From Microcaldota archaeon (GTDB lineage: Archaea; Micrarchaeota; Micrarchaeia; Anstonellales; Bilamarchaeaceae), in assembly GCA_016180665.1 (NCBI GenBank), contig JACPAS010000064.1, positions 1 through 6,081 on the forward strand: a stretch of 6,081 nt of DNA. Direction: 5' to 3'. The notes under the pieces are model-generated. The model saw only the letters and a list, made by a program, of their open reading frames with translations, was not told the origin of the DNA and made no database searches. Of this stretch, positions 1 to 5,540 are shown one piece after another (within the stretch, counting starts at the first letter, position 1; each line of letters opens with the position of its first letter). The position numbers were made by a program, and so were the translations under genes.

Positions 1-553
1 CAGCTCCTTCAGCAGCTCTTCTCAATGTTGCTTCAAATCTATTCTCGCCCCTTCTGTCACCAAGGTGTTGGTCTGATTCCCCAAGTCTTGTTCTATCTGA
101 AACCTGAAGTGACATAAGAAGTATTGCAGCTATCCCGATCTGTTGAGTCTTATCTGGATCATTCGCCATTGCTAAGAGGCACAATTCAACGATATTACTT
201 GGTTCAACGACTCCAAGACTCGCCCTAAGCTTTGTTACTTTTGAATTTGCAAGCTCCCCAATTATTGGATATGCTTCTCTCACTTCCTCTGAAGTACCCT
301 CCTTTATAATTCTTCCAATATCCTCTATCAATTCTCCAAAGTTTTCCCTAAGCTTATCAAAATCAGTCAAACATATTTTCAAACTAGCCTTCAAAAGCTC
401 TATTCTTTCTTTTGGCATTAAATTTACCTTTTTTGGTTTTATATTCAGCGAATAATCTCTCATACAACCCTCATCCTTGGGCATTTCCTCTTTAATTGCA
501 CATCTGCTGGACGTTAAGGCAATAGTAATTAATAAAATACTACGCAATCGCAT
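1..553 (-). CDS. Unrecognised protein with N-terminal hydrophobic segment, 3' end cut off by the window
   Basis: An open frame runs from ATG at 553 to the window edge, giving 184 codons without a stop; the C-terminus is missing. The N-terminus is MRLRSILLITIALTSSRC: a short basic start, about ten hydrophobic residues (5-14), then a polar stretch, so a weak signal peptide or membrane anchor is possible. Cys18 is preceded by Arg, which does not fit a lipobox. Residues from about 45 on read as soluble amphipathic helices (for example KERIELLKASLKI and VREAYPIIGELANS), with a pattern loosely like HEAT/ARM-type helical repeats, but I cannot assign a family. An internal ATG at 484 (Met24) would remove the hydrophobic segment. 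I prefer 553 because a TATA-like box lies about 25 nt upstream. It is the last gene in the direction of transcription, 60 bp after the GT2 gene, and appears to have its own promoter. Confidence 0.72.
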   Translation of the reverse strand, partial: MRLRSILLITIALTSSRCAIKEEMPKDEGCMRDYSLNIKPKKVNLMPKERIELLKASLKICLTDFDKLRENFGELIEDIGRIIKEGTSEEVREAYPIIGELANSKVTKLRASLGVVEPSNIVELCLLAMANDPDKTQQIGIAAILLMSLQVSDRTRLGESDQHLGDRRGENRFEATLRRAAEGA

Positions 554-574
554 ATACTTAGTTGTGTTAGAATA

Positions 575-582
575 TATTTAAA
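575..582 (-). promoter_or_regulatory. TATA-like box for the gene starting at 553
   Basis: On the minus strand the sequence reads TTTAAATA, close to the archaeal TATA consensus. Its centre is about 25 nt before the ATG at 553, so the transcript would begin at or next to the start codon (leaderless). No Shine-Dalgarno motif is seen. The call rests on sequence and spacing only. Confidence 0.5.
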
Positions 583-613
583 AATGACTACTCTTATTAG
601 ATTGATTCACCAT

Positions 614-1324
614 TCAGCGAATTGGTAAATAATTCTTATATCTAGCCAATTTTGCAATTGGCAATTTTGGCAGGTAAGTCATAACCTCAAGATTTGCATA
701 ATACTCGATAGACTTTATTGTTCCATTCTTAAGCATTCTTCTAGAGGAAGTTATTACCTGCGGTTCTGGAAGGTAAATCACTCTCCCAAGTTTATGCAAT
801 TTTCTTGCCATTGCTCCATCTTCTAAAGGTTTATTAGGAAACCCCCCAACCCTAAGAAAATCATTCTTCCTCATAACGCAATTAAATCCGAGCAATTCCC
901 CTATTCCAAGCTTTCCCTTCAAAAGCAGATACTTATTTGAAAGTGTTTCAATTATTCTTAAAATTCTACTTGCCCTGTCAAATCTAAATGCGCAAGAAAG
1001 CCCACTGATTTTCCGGTCCTGCATTACTGCGTAAGCAATATCCAAATAATTCTGAGGAACAACAGTGTCCGCATCTATAAAAACTAATAGTCTGCCTTTT
1101 GCTTTTAATCCACCTGCATTCCTTCCGGCCCAAATTCCTCGCTTCTTGGAAGTAACTATTAAATCAGTGTATTTTCTTGCTATTTTCAAAGTTTTATCTT
1201 TGCTTAAACCATCAGAAACTATTATCTCATACCTCAAATGGGTTTTCTGATTCTCAATCGCTTTAAGTGTTTTTTCAATATATTTTTCTTCATTGTAGGC
1301 AGGAACAATTATTGAAACATCCAT
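614..1324 (-). CDS. Family 2 (GT-A fold) glycosyltransferase
   Basis: This 236-residue protein transfers a sugar from a nucleotide-sugar donor to a lipid, glycan or protein acceptor; the substrate cannot be read from sequence. It begins with the GT2 signature VSIIVPAYNEEKYIEKTL (residues 3-20), followed by SDG at 37-39 (nucleotide binding). The metal-binding DXD motif is D84-A-D86 within VFIDADTVVP. An acidic E168-D169 pair (PLEDGA) lies where the catalytic base is expected. A conserved-looking SSRR follows at 193-196. There is no transmembrane segment, so it is probably a cytoplasmic enzyme that may touch the membrane through its basic, amphipathic C-terminus. It starts 9 bp after the stop of the GT4 gene with no obvious Shine-Dalgarno sequence, so it is almost certainly co-transcribed and perhaps translationally coupled. 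The pair suggests assembly of a surface polysaccharide, glycolipid or N-glycan. The family is secure; the pathway is inferred. Confidence 0.93.
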   Translation of the reverse strand: MDVSIIVPAYNEEKYIEKTLKAIENQKTHLRYEIIVSDGLSKDKTLKIARKYTDLIVTSKKRGIWAGRNAGGLKAKGRLLVFIDADTVVPQNYLDIAYAVMQDRKISGLSCAFRFDRASRILRIIETLSNKYLLLKGKLGIGELLGFNCVMRKNDFLRVGGFPNKPLEDGAMARKLHKLGRVIYLPEPQVITSSRRMLKNGTIKSIEYYANLEVMTYLPKLPIAKLARYKNYLPIR

Positions 1325-1333
1325 ATTTCTAAT

Positions 1334-2473
1334 TCAAATACAGTCATTATAAAACCTATCCATCCTTTTGGCAACCAAATCCCAGGTAAACCTCTTCAAT
1401 ACTGTTTTTCTAGCGTTTTCACCTAAACTCCTACAAACTTTCTCATTCTCCAAACAATCAACAATAGCTCTGGCAGTTGAATCTGGTGATTTAGCATCCA
1501 CAATAAGGCCATTTCTTCTGTTTCTAATTACCTCTGGAATCCCACCAACATTAGTTCCGATTACTGGTTTTCCGCATGCCATTGCTTCCACCAGAGCAAC
1601 TCCGAACGGTTCATAGAGAGAAGGCAAAACAAAAATATCAATTGCATTATAAAGCTCAGCTAATTCTCTATCATCCAATCTATCTGAAATAAAATGCGCA
1701 TTAATACCTAATCGCCTGGCTTGGAGTTCTAGAGTATCTTTCAGCGGACCTCTTCCAAAAACAACCAGGTCCGCATCAACGCCTTGCATGGCTTCGATTA
1801 AATATCTAATTCCCTTTTGTTGAATTAATCTTGCATTTGTAAAAATTATCCTTCTAACCAACCCATTATCTTCAAAATATTCGCGCCACTTTGAGGATTT
1901 TTTCAAAGGTCTAAAAATCCTTTCATCCACCCCATTATAAATCACAGTAGTTTTTCTTTTGTATTCCTCAGGCAAGCTGGCACTAAGAGTATTCTTACTA
2001 ACTGATGCAATTCCATCGCACAGCATCATTAAATCAGATGCAAAAAAATCATCATAAAACCCGCCAAAAAAATCAGTTATTGGGTCGATTCCGGAGGTTC
2101 TTGAGTTATGCAGTGTCAAAAGTAATTTTTTCCCTGCTTTTTTAACTATTTTTCCTTCACGTGCATTGTAAGCAAACCTATTATGTATATGAACAATATC
2201 ATTTTCTGGGATCAATCTTTTCAAATCCTGAACGAGCTTAGTCATCAGAGGTGCAGGTGGAGGTAATGGGTGGGGTGTTTTCTTCAGCAAATAGGAAGGC
2301 GTTCGCACGACTTTAATCTCGTCAATAACTTCGGTTCTTTTCGTCCTCTCTATCTGTGCAGTCAAAACAGTTATGTTATATTTTTTAGTCAGTCTCTTCC
2401 CTACCTCCAAAATATGTTTTTCAGTTCCACCCATATAAGGGTAGAATAAAGGGTTGAGCATTAGAATGTCCAT
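1334..2473 (-). CDS. Family 4 (GT-B fold) glycosyltransferase
   Basis: The 379-residue length is typical of the family. The N-terminal Rossmann domain starts MDILMLNPLFYPYMGGTEKH, with the Gly-Gly loop (G15-G16) that contacts the donor. The linker is VIYNGVDERIFRP (177-189). The C-terminal domain opens with FTNARLIQQKG (211-221), supplying the Arg and Lys (R215, K220) expected to bind the donor phosphates. It carries the retaining GT-B EX7E motif as E288 to E296 in EPFGVALVE, then ACGKPVIGTNVGGIPEV. No membrane helix is present; such enzymes usually act at the cytoplasmic membrane face on lipid-linked acceptors. Donor and acceptor are unknown. It is the first gene of a two-gene unit with the GT2 enzyme and starts 27 bp after purN ends. 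Either it is transcribed with purN or it uses the weak AT box overlapping the purN stop codon. Confidence 0.95.
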   Translation of the reverse strand: MDILMLNPLFYPYMGGTEKHILEVGKRLTKKYNITVLTAQIERTKRTEVIDEIKVVRTPSYLLKKTPHPLPPPAPLMTKLVQDLKRLIPENDIVHIHNRFAYNAREGKIVKKAGKKLLLTLHNSRTSGIDPITDFFGGFYDDFFASDLMMLCDGIASVSKNTLSASLPEEYKRKTTVIYNGVDERIFRPLKKSSKWREYFEDNGLVRRIIFTNARLIQQKGIRYLIEAMQGVDADLVVFGRGPLKDTLELQARRLGINAHFISDRLDDRELAELYNAIDIFVLPSLYEPFGVALVEAMACGKPVIGTNVGGIPEVIRNRRNGLIVDAKSPDSTARAIVDCLENEKVCRSLGENARKTVLKRFTWDLVAKRMDRFYNDCI

Positions 2474-2493
2474 AACTAAACAACCAAAATCAG

Positions 2494-2503
2494 ATTAATA
2501 TTA
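2494..2503 (-). promoter_or_regulatory. Possible weak TATA-like box for the GT4-GT2 operon
   Basis: The minus strand reads TAATATTAAT, centred about 25 nt before the ATG at 2473 and overlapping the purN stop codon. Spacing matches the other genes here, but the local sequence is AT-rich throughout. Read-through from purN is an equally good explanation. Confidence 0.3.
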
Positions 2504-3094
2504 TTTTGTTTTTAATATTTCATGCGCTAATCTTCCAATTACGCCTTTATACGCTAAATGTTCTCTCTTCAAAATCGTTTCCGCAACTTCCAATTCGTCT
2601 TTGCAACCGCTAATATCTACCTTTTCCTGATAAATGATCTTTCCGCCATCTACATTCTCGGTTACATAATGGATGGTTAATCCAGAAACTTTCAGTCCTG
2701 CCTCAAATGCATCCTTCTGTGCGTTAGTACTTCCTTTGAATTGTGGCAGGAGAGAGGGATGAATATTCAATATTCTATTTTGATATCTTTTGAACAATTC
2801 TTCTCCCCTTAAGATTCGCATATATCCAGCAAGAATTATCAAATCAGGTTCATATTTCTCGATTCTCTCAAAAATTTCTTGATGGAACTTTTCTTTTTTC
2901 TCAAATTCTTTGTAGCTTACAACTTCCGCATCAATATCAGCTTCTTTTGCTCGTTGAATTGATTGCGCATTTGGATTATCAGTAATTAATGCTTTAATTT
3001 CAACTGGCGGACTCTCGTTCTTCACCCAATCTATTAATGCCTGGAAGTTACTGCCTCTTCCACTTGAAAGTACAATCAGAGAAATCTTTTTCAT
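2501..3094 (-). CDS. purN: Phosphoribosylglycinamide formyltransferase (GAR transformylase), PurN
   Basis: This enzyme transfers the formyl group of 10-formyltetrahydrofolate to GAR in the third step of de novo purine synthesis, in the cytoplasm. The 197-residue length is normal for PurN. The phosphate-binding loop is SSGRGSNFQAL (10-20). LAGYMRIL (88-95) leads into NIHPSLLP (110-117), which holds the catalytic Asn110 and His112. Asp149 lies in ENVDGG, matching the third catalytic residue; these correspond to Asn106, His108 and Asp144 of the E. coli enzyme. The segment after NIHPSLLP reads QFKGSTNAQKDAF rather than the PGLHTHRQAL-type sequence of E. coli, a variation common in distant homologues. 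The start at 3094 gives the canonical MKKISLIVL strand. A 14-bp palindromic AT box sits upstream and no Shine-Dalgarno sequence is seen close to the ATG. It implies folate-based, not PurT/formate-based, formylation. Confidence 0.96.
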   Translation of the reverse strand: MKKISLIVLSSGRGSNFQALIDWVKNESPPVEIKALITDNPNAQSIQRAKEADIDAEVVSYKEFEKKEKFHQEIFERIEKYEPDLIILAGYMRILRGEELFKRYQNRILNIHPSLLPQFKGSTNAQKDAFEAGLKVSGLTIHYVTENVDGGKIIYQEKVDISGCKDELEVAETILKREHLAYKGVIGRLAHEILKTK

Positions 3095-3115
3095 GTTTTT
3101 ATATAATCTTCAAAA

Positions 3116-3129
3116 GTTATAATTATAAC
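3116..3129 (-). promoter_or_regulatory. Palindromic TATA-like element upstream of purN
   Basis: GTTATAATTATAAC is a perfect 14-bp palindrome centred about 28 nt before the purN ATG at 3094, the usual distance for an archaeal TATA box and a leaderless transcript. A second AT run (TTATATAA, about 3100-3107) is too close to the ATG to serve as the TATA box. The symmetry could make it a regulator site, or it may be chance in AT-rich DNA. Confidence 0.45.
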
Positions 3130-3173
3130 CTATACCTCCGTTTTTCCTCCTCACACCAGCCTTTTGTTATCAT
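3123..3173 (-). pseudogene. Duplicated gene tail forming a 16-codon mini-ORF (likely remnant)
   Basis: An ATG at 3173 opens MITKGWCEEEKRRYRL followed by TAA. The last nine residues are identical to the C-terminus of the upstream CNNM/CBS protein, because 25 bp of its 3' end is repeated exactly. Just past the repeat, the final Leu codon is TTA here and CTT in the gene, and both are followed by TAA. An in-frame TAG lies just before the ATG, and no Shine-Dalgarno or TATA box fits a real start. I read it as a displaced copy of a gene end, left by integration, duplication or deletion, and not as a proven small gene. Confidence 0.4.
3129..3153 (-). repeat. 25-bp direct repeat, intergenic copy
   Basis: It is identical over 25 bp to 3247-3271. 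Copy starts are 118 bp apart and the copies are separated by 93 bp. On the minus strand it is purine-rich, with GAGGAGG and GGAGGT, but these lie too far (about 40 nt or more) from the purN ATG to act as its ribosome binding site. Confidence 0.9.
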
Positions 3174-3194
3174 GAGGTTTATCTAAGCAAAAGG
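3160..3194 (-). repeat. Inverted repeat, possible hairpin between the CNNM gene and purN
   Basis: CCTTTTG at one end and CAAAAGG at the other form a perfect 7-bp stem around a 21-nt interval. The hairpin lies inside the 93-bp segment between the two direct repeats. No run of T follows it on the minus strand, so it does not look like a terminator. Its role is unknown. Confidence 0.4.
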
Positions 3195-3240
3195 TTAGTG
3201 GTAATCCAAAACTTATCTTTTCCTAGGTACGGTGTTGTAC

Positions 3241-4242
3241 TTAAAGCCTATACCTCCGTTTTTCCTCCTCATCGTGAATCTCCCCGACTAATCTCTCAAG
3301 AACCTTCTCCATAGTTACAATACCAAGCTGCTTATTATTGCGGTCAATTACAATTGCCATGTGGAGATGTTCATTTTTCATTTTTTTGAAAACTTCACTT
3401 AATTTTTCGTTATGTTCAACTATTAATGCAGGGTGTGTTTCAACTTCTCCAATACTTTTCAGTTTATCCGCATGAATTGCTGCCCTGGTGATTTCCTTAA
3501 TATGCAGGATTTTCTCTATTTTTCCATCAGTAGTTAATATTGGGTATCTTGAATACCCCCGCCTTACAGCATACCTTAATGCTTTTTGTAATGGCATATC
3601 GTAAGGAATAGAAAATACCTTTTCCATAGGTACCATTACAGTTTTCACCGCTTCATCATTGAATTGAAATACTTTTTCTATTAGCTCCTTTTCTTTCTCC
3701 TGAATTGTTTTTTCTTCAACCCCTATTTGAACCATGCTTCTAATATCCTTCTCAGTAACCAGGGGCTTTGCCTCTGGCTGTTTGCCTGTGATAAGTGCTG
3801 GTATAAAATCAAATGCCAGTATGGCTGGTGCGAGAATAAATTCCAAGAACAAAATTATTGGTGCAGAGAATCGTGCAAATAACTCAGCATTATGGCTTGC
3901 AATTGTCTTTGGGAATATCTCTCCAAAAGTTAAAATTAGAAATGTCATAACACCAAAAGATATCCCTATTCCATTCTCTCCAAATACGCTAATGGCAAGG
4001 GCCGTAGCGAAAGTAGATGCAGCTATGTTGACAATGTTATTTCCAATTAAAATTGTAATCAGCATTTTTCTTGTGTTGCCTTTCAGTTTTTCAATATTCG
4101 TTGCTCCAGGAACGTTCTGCTGTACAATCTTCCTCACATGTATCTTACTTAATGATAGTAGTGCTACTTCCGAAGCTGAGAAGAATGCAGAAAAAGCAAG
4201 TAAAATTAAAAGACCGATCAATTCAAGAATCATTTTGACCAT
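3241..4242 (-). CDS. CNNM (DUF21) plus CBS-pair membrane protein, CorB/hemolysin-related, probable Mg2+ transporter
   Basis: A 333-residue inner-membrane protein. The N-terminal CNNM/DUF21 domain (about 1-155) has hydrophobic segments near 4-22, 60-87, 92-110 and 127-152. It shows the family marks SASEVALLSLSK (22-33), the polar GNNIVN (67-72) and the GEIFPK kink (107-112). A linker helix leads to two CBS motifs: VMVPMEKVFSIP to HIKEIT (about 202-252) and ALIVEHNEKL to VTMEKVLERL (about 272-318), which in this family bind adenine nucleotides and control ion transport. The chain stops soon after VGEIHDEEE, exactly where longer relatives continue into the CorC_HlyC domain, so that domain is absent. 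Relatives include bacterial and archaeal CorB and animal CNNM proteins; older 'hemolysin' labels are not meaningful. The start at 4242 is preferred over Met4 because of an AT box about 24 nt upstream. The last codons are duplicated downstream. Confidence 0.9.
   Translation of the reverse strand: MVKMILELIGLLILLAFSAFFSASEVALLSLSKIHVRKIVQQNVPGATNIEKLKGNTRKMLITILIGNNIVNIAASTFATALAISVFGENGIGISFGVMTFLILTFGEIFPKTIASHNAELFARFSAPIILFLEFILAPAILAFDFIPALITGKQPEAKPLVTEKDIRSMVQIGVEEKTIQEKEKELIEKVFQFNDEAVKTVMVPMEKVFSIPYDMPLQKALRYAVRRGYSRYPILTTDGKIEKILHIKEITRAAIHADKLKSIGEVETHPALIVEHNEKLSEVFKKMKNEHLHMAIVIDRNNKQLGIVTMEKVLERLVGEIHDEEEKRRYRL
3247..3271 (-). repeat. 25-bp direct repeat, copy inside the end of the CNNM/CBS gene
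   Basis: It encodes most of the terminal EEEKRRYR of the CNNM/CBS protein and ends two codons before the gene's end, leaving only Leu and the stop outside the repeat. It is identical to 3129-3153. Confidence 0.9.
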
Positions 4243-4259
4243 TTTACTTAAGAATTCAG

Positions 4260-4271
4260 TAATTTTAATTC
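4260..4271 (-). promoter_or_regulatory. TATA-like box for the CNNM/CBS gene
   Basis: The minus strand reads GAATTAAAATTA, centred about 24 nt before the ATG at 4242 in the 42-bp gap after the HicA-like gene. No Shine-Dalgarno sequence is seen. The short gap also allows read-through from the upstream gene. Confidence 0.4.
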
Positions 4272-4284
4272 TATGCCAAGCAAA

Positions 4285-5475
4285 TTAGTTTTCAGTTCCG
4301 GTTTGATGGCCGTTCCTTAGTTCTTGCCTTCTTTTATTCAAAGCTGCAATGCAGTCATTCACCACTCTGTTTATTGTAGTTGCTATTATAGTGTAGTTGC
4401 CGTGTATTCCAGGTATTTGAACACACCTGCCATCCGCTCCCCTTAGTGGTTCATCCCTATAATAAACTGTTGAATGGCCTCTTGTGCCATTATTCCTGGT
4501 ATCAAATCCAGCTTCCCTCAGCTGATTAGCGAAGTCTCTAGGTTTCATACCACTTCTTCTTCTAAGCATAAGCAACATCTCCTGCTGTCTGCTTATGGTC
4601 TTCAACTCCCTTTCAATTTCCCCAACAGCATCATCTGCAGTTTTTCTATCAATTTCCTCTGTTGGGACTGTGTGCACTAACTTAGCTAAAACTTCTGTGA
4701 GTCTTATCCCCCTTTTAAATAAAGGTTCTTCAATTTCTCCTCTCCTGCTCTCTAACAATTTTTGCAAAGAAGTTAACGTGGTTATTCCATCTATTATTTC
4801 GCTTGGCACCCCCTCAATTAAGACATCAATGACATCTCTAGTACTACCCCCCAATCTAGAATAAAGCATCTCAAATAATTTAGCTCTGGGTTCGTTTGGT
4901 CTAGCTTTTATTCTTTCTCTTGCCTCTATATCCTGAGCTCTTCCTTCAAGGATTAGTAGCGAAGGCGTAGAATCAGCTTCAGTTGGTTGCCAAGTATCTG
5001 TTCTCCTGTTACCCGCTCTTTCCGCTGCTTCTCTAATTCTTCTCATCAATTTGTGGAATGCTCTCCATTCCCTTCGTTCTAATTCTACCTCTTCACTGGC
5101 TCTTCTTTCATCAGCAGCAATTCTAACTTTTAATCTCCCCCAGCCTTTGTGTAATAATATAATTAGTGCTATCAAAATCAAAGTACTTCCAGCTGTTATT
5201 GCACCATCTTTAACTGCGTGCATTCCAATATCGTTTTTTTCATGTTGCAATTCTATATATCTATTAACTAGTTCAGTATCCTTCCCATCTAATTTTCCAT
5301 CTTTCTTTGCTTTTCCTAGCTCTCGTTTAAACTCGCCGTATTCTTTCCCCCATTCGGTTTTCCTGTGAGCTTTTGAGAACCAGTAGCCCACAATACCAAT
5401 AGTGGTAGCAGTAGATGTGCTTACTCCAACTATGCCTAGTTTACCAACTTTCTTGCGCATTAAAGTTACATGCAT
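4285..5475 (-). CDS. Membrane-anchored protein with C-terminal HicA-like (YcfA-type) domain
   Basis: A 396-residue protein of unfamiliar architecture. Hydrophobic segments at about 12-33 and 91-109 form two membrane helices around a 57-residue charged loop. Basic residues flank the cytoplasmic sides (RKK at 7-9; HKGWGRLKVR after helix 2), so the loop should face outside and the rest the cytoplasm. Residues 112-155 are a highly charged, probably coiled helix; 175-305 are helical and unrecognised. Residues 307-378 resemble HicA, the small dsRBD-like mRNA interferase: KPRDFANQLREAGFD (helix 1), GTRGHSTVYYRD (strands, with His334 where HicA has its catalytic His in GSHHxF), DGRCVQIPGIHG, then a final helix TIIATTINRVVND. 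The HicA resemblance is by eye and divergent. No HicB antitoxin is present in the window. Lysine dominates before residue 111 and arginine after it. The start at 5475 fits the TATA spacing; Met6 (5460) is an alternative. Function is unknown. Confidence 0.82.
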   Translation of the reverse strand: MHVTLMRKKVGKLGIVGVSTSTATTIGIVGYWFSKAHRKTEWGKEYGEFKRELGKAKKDGKLDGKDTELVNRYIELQHEKNDIGMHAVKDGAITAGSTLILIALIILLHKGWGRLKVRIAADERRASEEVELERREWRAFHKLMRRIREAAERAGNRRTDTWQPTEADSTPSLLILEGRAQDIEARERIKARPNEPRAKLFEMLYSRLGGSTRDVIDVLIEGVPSEIIDGITTLTSLQKLLESRRGEIEEPLFKRGIRLTEVLAKLVHTVPTEEIDRKTADDAVGEIERELKTISRQQEMLLMLRRRSGMKPRDFANQLREAGFDTRNNGTRGHSTVYYRDEPLRGADGRCVQIPGIHGNYTIIATTINRVVNDCIAALNKRRQELRNGHQTGTEN

Positions 5476-5495
5476 TATTTAACATGAAACGCGAA

Positions 5496-5504
5496 TATTT
5501 TAAA
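5496..5504 (-). promoter_or_regulatory. TATA-like box for the HicA-like membrane protein gene
   Basis: The minus strand reads TTTAAAATA, centred 25 nt before the ATG at 5475, in the 65-bp gap after the cyclo-ligase gene. It predicts a leaderless transcript and supports the upstream Met as the start. An ATG at 5485 is out of frame. Confidence 0.5.
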
Positions 5505-5540
5505 AACACATGTCACAGTAATAGGTTAAATGTGAATTTT

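Noticed and set aside
497..553. Lipoprotein signal ending at Cys18 of the partial gene
   Set aside because: The residue before the Cys is Arg and the hydrophobic core is only about ten residues, so the lipobox pattern is not met.
1065..1616. Plus-strand open frames of 61 and 82 codons
   Set aside because: They are antisense to conserved parts of the GT2 and GT4 genes, with no motifs of their own.
3160..3180. C/D box guide RNA suggested by AUGAUAA on the minus strand
   Set aside because: The C box has a mismatch and no convincing D box (CUGA) or second box pair is found at the right spacing.
3160..3194. Intrinsic terminator for the CNNM/CBS gene
   Set aside because: The 7-bp stem has a long interval, is AT-rich in its middle and is not followed by a T tract on the minus strand.
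3129..3271. CRISPR-like repeat-spacer unit
   Set aside because: There are only two copies, and one is plainly the coding end of the CNNM/CBS gene. The 93-bp spacing and lack of further repeats do not fit an array.
3734..4288. 184-codon open frame on the plus strand
   Set aside because: It lies wholly opposite the CNNM/CBS gene, whose protein matches a known family along its length. The plus-strand translation shows no coherent domain and is an antisense shadow.
4474..5368. Three plus-strand open frames of 68-105 codons opposite the HicA-like gene
   Set aside because: They are Ser/Leu-rich translations typical of the complement of an Arg/Glu-rich gene, and they overlap one another. The minus-strand gene has a promoter-like box and clear domain structure.
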